A stretch of 52,007 nt of DNA from Stentor roeselii (lineage: Eukaryota; Ciliophora; Heterotrichea; Heterotrichida; Stentoridae), in the NCBI GenBank assembly GCA_006503475.1, contig RSEH01000300.1:1-52007 (forward strand), written 5' to 3'. Below the pieces are notes generated by a model, which saw nothing but the letters and a program-made list of their open reading frames with translations, searched no databases and was not told where the DNA came from. Below are positions 18,301-25,601 of this stretch, piece after piece (within the stretch, counting starts at the first letter, position 1; every line of letters begins with the position of its first letter). The position numbers were made by a program, and so were the translations under genes.

Positions 18301-19476
18301 CTCGGAGTTGGTTATGGTGAGAGTGGGAGTAACCAAATCAAAAAAGACAATATTTTTAACAAAACTCAATTTTCTACCTTTTTCTACTTTTTTACAAGTC
18401 CTGAACAATTCATCTCTTGCAAAACAATCCAAATTCCTAACCAAGTAACAAAAAAAATAAAAAATCTGAGCCTGAAACGTTTCAATAGGATTTCCAATCA
18501 AAACATTCCTATTCTGCATAGTTTTATCAAAACAGACATCAAAAAGAATCTCAAAATTCCTATCATCCATTCGTCTATTTCCCAAATTCTCATAAAAAGT
18601 GATTCCAGGACCGATCTTCGGTTCTAACACCTTGAAAAAATATTCACAGCAAACTTGAATATCAGTTTTAAAAACAACAAGAAAAACATTCTTACCACCC
18701 GCAGCAAAAACCAAGTTCAATTCGCCCTGCACCTGTTTTCCACAATGATCAAAACAAATAAAAACCTGAACTTGACTAAACCCTTGAGGAAATTCATATA
18801 AAAACCAGATTTCCTTTTCATTTTTCTGATTTTCCTTTTCACAAAAATTTCTTCCTAAGTCTCTCAACAAGTTCCTTTCAAAGACCTTGAAAAACTTCGG
18901 CTGGTATCCTTGAGAAGTCTGAATCAAAATCTCCTGGTCAATATCAAAAACTTCCTTCATAACCCCAGCCCTGATCTTTTCAGCATCATCTTGAATGCTA
19001 GTCAACCCTTCAGAAAGCCACCCGATCATCATTTCCGCGAAGCCTTCTTGACTTGTCTTGAAAATCACTCCGAAAATCCCTAATTTTCTCTCAAATAAAG
19101 GCAAAATGCAGAGAAAAGACTTTTTACTACATTCGATCCAAAATCTCCCTTTTGCGAAATCGATTATTTGAAGGATTAGTTTCGATCGGTCTGAATAAGA
19201 AGTGAAGTTCAAAAGAAGAGAAGATGGAAAATGAACCTTCCATGTTGGGGAAAGCTTTTCGAAGACTTGGAAGTGATGAAGAAGAAGACTGAGGGAATCG
19301 TTTGGCAGTGGGGTTTGAAGGGAAAGGAAAAAAATATCCTCCCAGGAAGGTGGAGTTGGAAGGGCTAAATATTTGCAGAGCTTCTGGCAAGTTTTTTGGA
19401 TTTGAGAAAGTTCTGAAGGCTCTTGATTGTTTTGAGGAAGGGTCGAAGGAGAGAGGCTGAAAATTTGACCGCTCAT
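12385..19476 (-). CDS. Giant AAA-type ATPase protein, RNF213-like
   Basis: A 2363-aa intron-free ORF. Two P-loops are visible: SSSGQGKTS with Lys at about 1582, and GGRGTGKTS with Lys at about 1956. The second has a Walker-B-like hydrophobic strand ending in Asp (WVVFDSFGG). After the first P-loop, the segment from FHLNLAKVPFYFEQILFG through FIEIVNG to VSRYLQICEDRDLD resembles the corresponding inter-AAA region of RNF213-type proteins. The N-terminal 1500 residues are long alpha-helical sequence with no recognised domain. Human RNF213 is more than twice as long and ends in RING and RZ zinc domains; no cysteine-rich zinc module is visible here, so ubiquitin-ligase activity is not supported. 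Assignment rests on motif memory. A dynein-like or midasin-like AAA protein is the alternative. Confidence 0.65.
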   Translation of the reverse strand: MSGQIFSLSPSTLPQNNQEPSELSQIQKTCQKLCKYLALPTPPSWEDIFFLSLQTPLPNDSLSLLLHHFQVFEKLSPTWKVHFPSSLLLNFTSYSDRSKLILQIIDFAKGRFWIECSKKSFLCILPLFERKLGIFGVIFKTSQEGFAEMMIGWLSEGLTSIQDDAEKIRAGVMKEVFDIDQEILIQTSQGYQPKFFKVFERNLLRDLGRNFCEKENQKNEKEIWFLYEFPQGFSQVQVFICFDHCGKQVQGELNLVFAAGGKNVFLVVFKTDIQVCCEYFFKVLEPKIGPGITFYENLGNRRMDDRNFEILFDVCFDKTMQNRNVLIGNPIETFQAQIFYFFCYLVRNLDCFARDELFRTCKKVEKGRKLSFVKNIVFFDLVTPTLTITNSEELFTIVSSFAFQLFIPSETERHKKQVRFILKSIINHGQILKTLIINKPFSRIFMKGLAVLLASGLQMKITQVYDIPELFDNFSDNFFIFKIVKNSLKLLKTSSSLIGLNELMFLVKSSENLPEIQKSIIGESFLGLSVDLQTLIKFIQLPLFNYMKNEEKSHFVSLKFISACLNINELLDFLHFILQEPEKSSIFIKSYQINHYLEVFLNDYLKTDEKSLEKILKLFKILKADEFFASFSPKSILFKSAEVWSFNEISKLLLIYPSELLETFNHWISIQKEKKINDLVLMIDSQLVSLPCEQQRTLSEFSVNFFKSHNFKDLLQTFDIVKTKTFRKYFLKNTLEGLLNTSNKENLMKDLILKDFPGNENSLVLRQIIFFIESKLDFSLEFCHHLILENPSKINPFFVFLDKIDIQKNSRLFRCFYESVMKFIDDLQNGKITVKMANKLMEFDESQKNAFFAYFELALERNKDLKEFSDVFVNVLNKIQNLKRVLKQLKTFIYKFHGFFDLQTNYKELFESFSNEIWNMTLSSIDCPKELKGLFNFLESLNLSLSSKIFLSLLKSSKKCKNLEEKFLKTSENLKEFLLKITSKDTSLDIQILDPIIQFLETSEDMNKECKKLFNLIEQKERFSENFYFFTLITVEYRFFIEALFYFKYFLESFKVPCFNLETLPVDFSRESINIRAGVYREVFGDFDSKTRENLKIFMQVAYEKREVLALAQIFNEEEIKFCIEFIELFPNIDKKSRITLNSFWKIWNFVQGFQEIDNFRNILKKILDLCENLEFFAVLEDFELCGSQFEVLKEFRDALESFEYEKIMKIMAVYSWSSLEFVIKKFKFDAILTVEPTKTTEKFCLNLKDLKKLTEKAEIMKKMIQRTLEMKKKPEKIKRILKNLKVFEKFQIFYKDLCKITNSLNYIFGSPYFYQDDFCQSFDVRKAQIKKSSSFIEKCLKTKEKWQKELKEFRTLYPPLNYFNRKRLSVFFEFFSKESKEKSKNVLKLVNLINPSIKTLENLEKYQQDLTGLKNFLKFLEPLPEETNENFENSAKSHFFFKYSSDPFGLVLDFYQTIFNTQPTTSQIFTCNSKSTKEDISLFILRFSQSSKPSLFSLLCPEDLPSDLQVKSNIFFQEIFKTSSLKSSFLLVSKDPEFPFKSFLSPFEVISSPSFQSPISTIPSETSKLKIIQSSSSGQGKTSFIAKFAEENKLKIETIHIDQSLNFSKFVKNFEKILGKKNRLFHLNLAKVPFYFEQILFGLEIFNLYFCNSNLISIHQTSWFFIEIVNGYEEHLFKDIPFLRRLQILRVEEFSLSRVEVDKEIAFVSRYLQICEDRDLDQKFSFNVDLGFSKEIQETFEFFFLTCCNRANFHQLKIFTKVMSCLLENYEKSELFFKNLKKNPESLKSLTTDILQSLLETTKSLLSKPNSSFKFHNFSNFFTFFNESGDFLFLYKSPSSVPISISNYLTNKKSKFWSFKVFSKIYSKFKSNLENFSEMTSQDLLRKLLNFNIMSLYKKAAEGLDSDSILDFRLKELNFSDFFVTLDNFWKMSMIFLKGLAKVPVFICGGRGTGKTSLLKFFLQQVLQERVFWLDVDSKTCFKDFEDLIVAANSISNDFRTWVVFDSFGGNRLDSEIFGVICDRVLKNQQVDEKIVFVAICRDFSSVVPFPEKVLEFVWDFGKFEAEDVKSYAFEMITKAGIDRPEVFSMMILEVYRFFIDFVGKPVDLKDLRRFVETTQMLQQFFYRKSKFNPLVITDRYEKLKKELESFKLKNMFPGVISIFLTYSFKLDNENFEKFFMVLGKGLKKIYQNIPDNIFLKIIEFEQLDFIYRFQEFYEFQGISEDFKLQSEFLAIFYYFFMKIPVFLTKKIDKDALIQIFSSNFLAEKSLDQFFKTLPEIKFFDFKISDVSGDLKNIRKKNYLKNALEVFVIDESFMQKHGNNIELYDFYEILAKNERKDAFLFFSCVKMKEIDEEFLVIN

Positions 19477-19750
19477 TTTTTTTACTAGTTTTAGAGAGAA
19501 TGGAGAAAAGATTGAAGGAATCAGGATTTTTTTTTAAATTTAAAGACTTTTTCATGTGATTTTTTCTGAAGTGACTAAAAAGGTTCATTTAAATTTTTAC
19601 AAATATTTCCAATGTTTTTTTTAAAATTTACTTTAAAACTATAAATAACTTCATTTTTCTCTTATTTTAACTTCCATTTACTCTTTCAGCAACTTATTAA
19701 GCGCGATCCTAAATATATCTTTAAAGATACAGAGATCCTGTCCAATATAA
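19477..19750. promoter_or_regulatory. Divergent intergenic region
   Basis: The 274-nt AT-rich gap separates the start of the giant AAA gene (minus) and the amidohydrolase-like gene (plus). It must contain both promoters. No specific motif assigned. Confidence 0.4.
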
Positions 19751-21445
19751 ATGACCTCAAACCAGTTCGCCCTCATCAGTCGACGGGTAATGATCGAAAA
19801 GTAATCCTTAAGTAGTTCAAACGAACCAGTTCCTGCAATAATTTTGATAAATTCTGGAAAAATTGAAGACGTTTTCATGATTTCTGAAATTTCTCGACTT
19901 CCTCCTGGATGCAGAATTGAAGACCTTGGCTCGCTGCTTGTTTTTCCTGGACTCATTGACTTGAATGTTAGCTTTGCTGCTGATGGAGCGAGCACTGTTT
20001 CAAAGCAGGCTTTGAGCGGCGGGACTACTTTAATATGCTCTCTCGAAGCCCCATCAGGAGACCTTTTCACAGACATTCTGCCAATAACTCGACTATCCGA
20101 CCAATCTCCAACATGCGAAACTTCACCTTTCGCATTAAAAGCCTATTTAGTGCCCCAAGGCCCAAACGATCAAATCCTGACAGATCTTTCAAAAATCCAA
20201 GACTTATCAGTTCCCTTAATAGTCCACCCCGAGTTAGCAACAGCCGAAAACATGAATCTTTCAACTCCATTTCGCGAGATCGAGGTTGAAAAGCGTGTAT
20301 TTTCATGTAAAATTATAATAAATGACGAGCGAAACATCCTAGCAAGTGAATTTCGATTAAACAGCGACGAAGAAGCCGAAGAAGAAGACGGAGAACTTGA
20401 AAATTCCGAGTCATGTTCAGAAGACTACTACCCAGACATAATGATTGGCACATTTGACGGGGGTGAAAAAGCCGAGCAAGAAGAAAAAGCCTCTGAAGTC
20501 AATTCAATGTTTTTAAATGTGCCTTCAAATGACAGAAAACGAGTCAGTTTGCCAACAGTCTCCAATTCAGATGATTCTTTAAAAGCAAACTCACCTCGAC
20601 ATCGGTCTTTTCAGGTACTTGGATTAAATTCACGCCCTGTCCCTATCCAAGACGTTCCTTTCATGAAAAAAGGATTTCACGTCGAGCAAGCCTACCACGA
20701 GCACATCTCGAAATTCCCTGAAGACTGGGAAACCGCTGCAGTAAAAAAAATCTTTAAAGCTCTTCCAAGATGTCCTATTCACTTCTCCAATGTAAGTTCA
20801 GCAGAAGCGATCAAGGCAATATCTGAGGAAAAATTGAAGAACAAGGTGAAAGTTACTTGTGAAACATCTCTGCCTTATATTTACTTCAGTGAGTCTGATG
20901 TGAAGCCAGGTGACACTCGTTATAAGCTGAACCCTCCAATTCGCCCTCATAAGAACTTCACTGCTTTGTGGCAGATGATCCGTAATAAAGAAATCGATTG
21001 TATCAGTTCTTATCATCAGCCAGTTGCCCCGCCTTGTAAATTTATTGGCGATTTTACAAGAGCTGTCAATGGAGTTATTTCTGCTGGGTTCTTACTTCAG
21101 GCGGTTTGGACTAAACTTAGACCTCAAGTTCCTTTAGAGGATGAAGGGGTTTTTTTGGCTTTTATGACGGATTTGCTGTGTAAAAATCCGGCTGAGGTTA
21201 TGGGATTGAAAAGTAGAGGAGTCATTGCCAAAGGAAAATTCGCCGATTTGGTCGTTTGGGACCCGGACTCTAGGGTTAAGGTTCAGAAGACTTTTGATAG
21301 GTTCCCGGAAATGTCACCGATGATTGGAGAAGAGGTTTATGGAGTTGTGCATAGGACTTATTTGAGAGGGGAACCGGTCTTTGTCAATGGACAGTTCTTG
21401 GCTAAGGGGAAAGTGCTGTGTAAAGAAGATGAGATCAGAGGGTAG
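19751..21445 (+). CDS. Dihydropyrimidinase/allantoinase-like protein lacking metal ligands
   Basis: Two exons, 19751-19800 and 19816-21445, joined across a 15-nt intron, give 559 aa. Splicing is needed because the long exon has no ATG at its beginning; joining yields an N-terminal beta-sandwich segment (FALISRRVMIENS, then AIILINSGKIEDV) typical of cyclic amidohydrolases. PGLID, the GGTTLI strand, LNPPIRP, LWQMIRNKEIDCI and the closing KGKFADLVVWDPDS confirm the family. The metal-binding residues are gone: HxH is NVS (N67, S69), the second His of the HIVHLS-type motif is Asn, the ETCPHY His is Pro, and the catalytic SDH-type Asp is Tyr. It is probably a non-catalytic relative, as CRMPs are in animals (analogy). 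An acidic, probably disordered insert of roughly 90 residues (EEAEEEDGELENS) interrupts the barrel. Stop TAG. Confidence 0.85.
19801..19815 (+). other. 15-nt intron in the amidohydrolase-like gene
   Basis: GTAATCCTTAAGTAG has GT-AG ends and a length of 15. It splits an Asn codon (AA|T). Removing it links the ATG at 19751 to the downstream frame. If retained it gives an in-frame TAA. Confidence 0.92.
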
Positions 21446-21905
21446 AATTTTTAAGACTTTAGATTTATTAGATATTATGAGTGTTATAATTGATTTTTAG
21501 TTAAGTATTTATAGATTTAAAAGTTGTGATTAAGAGTTTAGATTTATTAGAAATTATGAGTGTTTTAATCAATTTTTATTAAGTATTTCCAGATTTAGCA
21601 ATTGTGCCTAAGACTTTAGATTTATTAGAAAATTATAAGTGTTAAAAATTGATTTACTTAAGTATTTATAACTTTAGTAGTTGTGCTTAAGACTTGAGAT
21701 TTATTAGAAAATTATAAGTGTTAGAAAATTTCTTATATTAAAGTATTTCCACCTTTATAAGTTATGAAACTTTAAATAACCTAAACATCTTCAATAATCT
21801 TAAATTCTCTTTAAACCACCAACGAAAAATCTACCCGAAATTCTCCAAAGCCCCCTCAACTCAAAATCCCAAAAAAAAAAATCCAAAAATTCCAAATCCT
21901 AATAA
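21446..21905. other. Intergenic region with 79-bp tandem repeat and thiolase leader
   Basis: The first 330 nt are the tandem repeat listed separately. The remaining stretch (about 21790-21905) is A/C-rich and ends in a long A run just before the thiolase ATG, so it is the presumed promoter and leader. No ORF. Confidence 0.6.
21453..21770. repeat. Tandem repeat, four copies of about 79 bp
   Basis: Units begin with aagactttagatttattag-like sequence at 21453, 21532, 21610 and 21689 (spacings 79, 78, 79), followed by attatgagtgtt and a ttaagtattt element. Copies are diverged by scattered substitutions. The array begins 8 nt after the stop codon of the amidohydrolase-like gene, so it likely overlaps its 3' UTR. 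Confidence 0.88.
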
Positions 21906-23117
21906 ATGTTCAAAAACATTTCACGAAACTTTGCATTTTTACCTCAAGAAGTAGTGATCGTTGCGGCAAAGCGAACTCCAATCGGGAGTTTCATGGGTTC
22001 TTTAAGTTCGATCTCAGCTCCTCAACTTGCCTCAATCTCGATAAAAGCCTGTCTATCACAATCAAATCTCGTTCCAAATCAAATCACAGAAGTGATCCTG
22101 GGCCACGTGTTATCCTCAGGAGTGGGTCAGTCTCCGTCACGTCAAGCGGCGATTGCAGCAGGTCTTCCTCATTCGACAGTCTGTTTCGGTATCAACAAAG
22201 TATGTGCCTCAGGAATGAAGGCAGTGACCATAGCATCTGAAGGACTTTCTTTAGGGAATAGTGAAATCGTTGTTGCAGGGGGAATGGAAAATATGTCTTT
22301 AGCACCTTTTTTACTTCCTAATTATCGAGCAGGGCAACTCATGGGAGATGCGGTTGTTGTTGATTCAATCACTCATGATGGCCTTTTCTGTCCTTTTAAT
22401 AAGCAGATGATGGGAAGTTGCGCTGAAAAAACGGTCGAAAAATATCAAATAACGAGAGAAGAACAGGATAATTATTGTATTCGGTCATATAAAAAATCTG
22501 CAGAGGCCTGGGGCCGAGGCTTCTTTAAAGATGAAGTTGAAGTTGTTGAGGTGCAGACTCGAAAGGGCAATATTCGAGTAGACCAAGATGAAGAGTTTAA
22601 AAAAGTCAAGGTTGAAAAAATACCAACACTTAAACCTGCATTTGAGAAAAATGGAACTATTACAGCTGCTAATGCTTCAAGTATCAATGATGGCGCTTGT
22701 GCCTTGATTCTAATGACTGCTGAACGTGCAAAGACACTTGGAATAAACCCTTTAGCAAAGGTTCTTGCATTCGCCGATGCTGAAGGAGAACCAGTTCATT
22801 TTTCTGTCGCTCCGAAAGAAGCGATAATGACTGCACTTGAAAGGGCTTCTATTAATAAAGGACTTGTTGATTTGTTTGAAATTAATGAAGCTTTCAGCTC
22901 TGTCGCTCTGGCAAATGCGAAGTTGCTTGGACTTGACTTGGAAAAGGTCAATGTTAATGGAGGAGCTGTTTCTCTTGGGCATCCTATTGGAATGTCTGGA
23001 GCTAGGATTGTTGCCACTTTGATTTATGCGTTGAGGGAACAGAATAAGAGGATTGGTGTTGCTGCGGTTTGTAATGGTGGAGGAGGTGCAACTGCTGTTG
23101 TTGTTGAAGCGATTTAG
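21906..23117 (+). CDS. ACAT1: Acetyl-CoA acetyltransferase (type II thiolase), mitochondrial
   Basis: A 403-aa ORF with full-length thiolase fold. The nucleophilic cysteine is in NKVCASGMK (C100), the active-site histidine in GHPIGMSGARI (H359) and the second cysteine in CNGGGGATAV (C389); all are intact. EVVIVAAKRTPIGSFMGSL and GGMENMS are further signatures. It condenses two acetyl-CoA to acetoacetyl-CoA or cleaves it in ketone-body and isoleucine metabolism. The N-terminus MFKNISRNFAF is basic and aromatic without acidic residues, so a mitochondrial presequence is likely. A peroxisomal C-terminal SKL-type signal is absent (it ends VVEAI). Stop TAG. Usual length for the family. Confidence 0.95.
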   Translation: MFKNISRNFAFLPQEVVIVAAKRTPIGSFMGSLSSISAPQLASISIKACLSQSNLVPNQITEVILGHVLSSGVGQSPSRQAAIAAGLPHSTVCFGINKVCASGMKAVTIASEGLSLGNSEIVVAGGMENMSLAPFLLPNYRAGQLMGDAVVVDSITHDGLFCPFNKQMMGSCAEKTVEKYQITREEQDNYCIRSYKKSAEAWGRGFFKDEVEVVEVQTRKGNIRVDQDEEFKKVKVEKIPTLKPAFEKNGTITAANASSINDGACALILMTAERAKTLGINPLAKVLAFADAEGEPVHFSVAPKEAIMTALERASINKGLVDLFEINEAFSSVALANAKLLGLDLEKVNVNGGAVSLGHPIGMSGARIVATLIYALREQNKRIGVAAVCNGGGGATAVVVEAI

Positions 23118-23328
23118 ATAGATTTAAGATGTGAATAGGTTTTGATTTTTAGCGATTTTAAGAAAGTTTTAAGTATTTTAAGGGGTTATAGATGATGTAA
23201 GAATGGTTATCTTGTTTGAGTGATATTTTTCATATATTGAATAAGGTGATCATTTCACTCATATCTCAACGATAAAAAACTAATCCTCATCTCCTCAAAC
23301 CTCTAATTTCTAACCCATCCTAATTATC
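23118..23328. other. Convergent intergenic region
   Basis: The 211 nt lie between the 3' ends of the thiolase and SEC23 genes. The left part is G/T-rich and the right part A/C-rich. No gene seen. Confidence 0.5.
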
Positions 23329-25566
23329 TTAACTCTTCACTACAAAATCAATCAAGCTATCCATAAAAACCTTCAACGAAACATCTTCACTAAAGTAATT
23401 ACCAACATCACTTGAAGAGTTAACAATAGAAGGATTGACTTTCGCTTTCAACAGCCTTTCAGTTCCCTTTCCAGCTTCAGTCTGAGTCATTTTAGGACAA
23501 GGAAATCTTTGCTGAACAATAAGATTCGCATCTTCAACAGGCATTTTCAACAAAACACGAAGATGTTCATATTCATCCAATTCATGATACCCAAGTTTAA
23601 CCCACTTAACAATAACATCCCCTTTCCAAACAACAACATTAAAAAACGAATCCAAAAGCAAAATAACATCATTTTTCATAGAAACCACATCTAAAAGTGT
23701 AGGTTCAGCTTGAGCCGTTTCAAATGAATACTTTAAAAGTGCAGGTTGTACCATAAGCAAACTATTCGTCGTCGTTTCTCGATTAAGATGAATTCGATAA
23801 AAGGCGAGTTCATCAGGACTGACATTAAAATGTTGTAAAAACTGAGACCTTCTCAAATGAAACACGAACTGTGGAAATAACGAGATACTTGACAACAGTC
23901 GAAAAGAACTGGGGACATCATATCGAAACTCTGCGAATTTCTTCATAAATTTGATGAGCAGTCTGTCCAGCCATCGAACGACTTCAATAGTTGCTTCGTT
24001 TTCCGTGCGATGAGCAGCTAAGCGAGCAAGTAAAACAGTTGAAACTTCCTGGTCAATGCCTTGAACTATCTTCCGCGGTTCACTTGCTTCAATAAACGGG
24101 TACCTGACAGTTGTCACCCTCAGTCTTGCCCTTCCACTGGAGTGGGTGTAAAAGACTTGAAACTGAACAAAAGCGTTTCCTTTGTTATGTCTTGGCTCTT
24201 CTGTGTTCGACTCGAAATAAAACCCGAAACTGGTCTCTTCTCGTAAAGCTCCAACTCGCCAGGCGAAGGTCTTTCCGTTGCCGATTTCATTCTCACTGAC
24301 GTAAGCGACTTTCTGCCCTAAAGACACTCCAGGCCCGACAGCGCCACAGACGAGAATGCCAGGAGAAGTCCAGATCTTCAGTTGGGCGTCGAGGGCCATT
24401 ACAAGTGCCCCGGTTTCATCACGGGCGAAGAGTTTCTGAAGAGACAAGCTGAAAACGTCGGACTTGTAAGTGTCTGTTAAAATCATCGCCCCGCCAGTCT
24501 TCGTGCAAAGACTTCTCATTTCAAAGAGACCTATTTGGTCTATTGCACAGCAGAAGATGTCAACAGTGTGAGAGTTGAGACTTGCCTTGTTTGCTAAAGC
24601 CTCGTAAAAGGACTGCGCTTCTTTCAGGTAAAGAGTTGAATCTTCTTTCACATCTCGTAAGGTCCGAATGCTGTCGTTTAGGTCATCACTTACGATCAGT
24701 CCTCCTCCGAAGGTAGCGGCTCCTGAAGTGAAGAGAAGGACTCGTGCTGGTCGCCTTGCGAAAGCGATTTCGAGAAGGTTTAAAGAGAGGGAAAGGGCTG
24801 TTCCTGTGCATCGAAGACCTCGCTTTCCCGGAGAGACTGTCCAAGGGTCTCGTGTTAGGTCTTCGATTATCATGTTTAGAGTGAATTCGCATTGGCTTAT
24901 GGGAAGGATGTACTTTTGAATATTTGATTGGATGGACTTGGGGTCGTTGCCAAGAGATAAGTAGTCTTTTAGGGATTTACCTTCTAGAATTTTGTCGCCT
25001 TTGAAGGCTACACATCGACTGCATTCTGGCCAGGATAGGTTGTATAAATAACTGTGCCTACCGAAGGTTATTAAACCTACTAGACTCTCGCTCGGTAGAA
25101 GGTTGATGCTTTGGGTGATCGAGGATTTTAAACTCATTAGTTCGGAAGGGTCGCAAGTGATGTCAACCACATAGAAAAAAACTGCAGGGACTTCATCACA
25201 CGCAGGAATAATATACTCCATGGTACTACATCCAGGTGTAAGTTCAGTGGGCAGTGTGTTTTCCGAGATATGCGCTTTATAATTCGCAGGAAAGTGATTC
25301 CTCATAAGACAGAACTGACAAGACCAGACCTTTGACTGAAAGTCAACAGGACTAAAAACATTAAGAACCGCTTTGCACCCAGGACAAGTGACCGGGTCAT
25401 ACTCGACCAGTCCCATTCCTTCAATGTTCTTATGAGGCGAGTACAGCATGGCCAGGGGCATGACGCATTTTTCCAGAGCTTGCTTCGAGTTCGGCCAATT
25501 CTGATAAGTGCATCGGACACCGTCTCTGTCTTCAACGCTGTAAATCGCTGAACTGTCTTGATTCAT
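23329..25566 (-). CDS. SEC23: COPII coat GTPase-activating subunit SEC23
   Basis: A 745-aa ORF, close to the usual length of about 765. It opens with DGVRCTYQNWP, followed by the Sec23 zinc finger (C61, C64, C83, C86 in CPGC...CQFC), then the trunk domain starting at TMEYIIP and FFYVVDITCDP. Next come the beta-sandwich and helical domain, with VRYPFIEASEP and QEVSTVLLARLA, and a C-terminal gelsolin-like domain with FNVVVWKGD. Sec23 with Sec24 forms the inner COPII coat at ER exit sites and stimulates Sar1 GTP hydrolysis. The arginine-finger position was not resolved by eye. Stop TAA. It lies 35 nt from the stop of the neighbouring gene at 25602, same strand. Confidence 0.96.
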   Translation of the reverse strand: MNQDSSAIYSVEDRDGVRCTYQNWPNSKQALEKCVMPLAMLYSPHKNIEGMGLVEYDPVTCPGCKAVLNVFSPVDFQSKVWSCQFCLMRNHFPANYKAHISENTLPTELTPGCSTMEYIIPACDEVPAVFFYVVDITCDPSELMSLKSSITQSINLLPSESLVGLITFGRHSYLYNLSWPECSRCVAFKGDKILEGKSLKDYLSLGNDPKSIQSNIQKYILPISQCEFTLNMIIEDLTRDPWTVSPGKRGLRCTGTALSLSLNLLEIAFARRPARVLLFTSGAATFGGGLIVSDDLNDSIRTLRDVKEDSTLYLKEAQSFYEALANKASLNSHTVDIFCCAIDQIGLFEMRSLCTKTGGAMILTDTYKSDVFSLSLQKLFARDETGALVMALDAQLKIWTSPGILVCGAVGPGVSLGQKVAYVSENEIGNGKTFAWRVGALREETSFGFYFESNTEEPRHNKGNAFVQFQVFYTHSSGRARLRVTTVRYPFIEASEPRKIVQGIDQEVSTVLLARLAAHRTENEATIEVVRWLDRLLIKFMKKFAEFRYDVPSSFRLLSSISLFPQFVFHLRRSQFLQHFNVSPDELAFYRIHLNRETTTNSLLMVQPALLKYSFETAQAEPTLLDVVSMKNDVILLLDSFFNVVVWKGDVIVKWVKLGYHELDEYEHLRVLLKMPVEDANLIVQQRFPCPKMTQTEAGKGTERLLKAKVNPSIVNSSSDVGNYFSEDVSLKVFMDSLIDFVVKS

Positions 25567-25601
25567 TAAGATTTAATGAAACAGGTATAAACATCTATTA
25601 A

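Noticed and set aside
19678-20076. Minus-strand 132-codon ORF at the amidohydrolase 5' end
   Set aside because: It is antisense to the spliced amidohydrolase exons, which have clear family homology.
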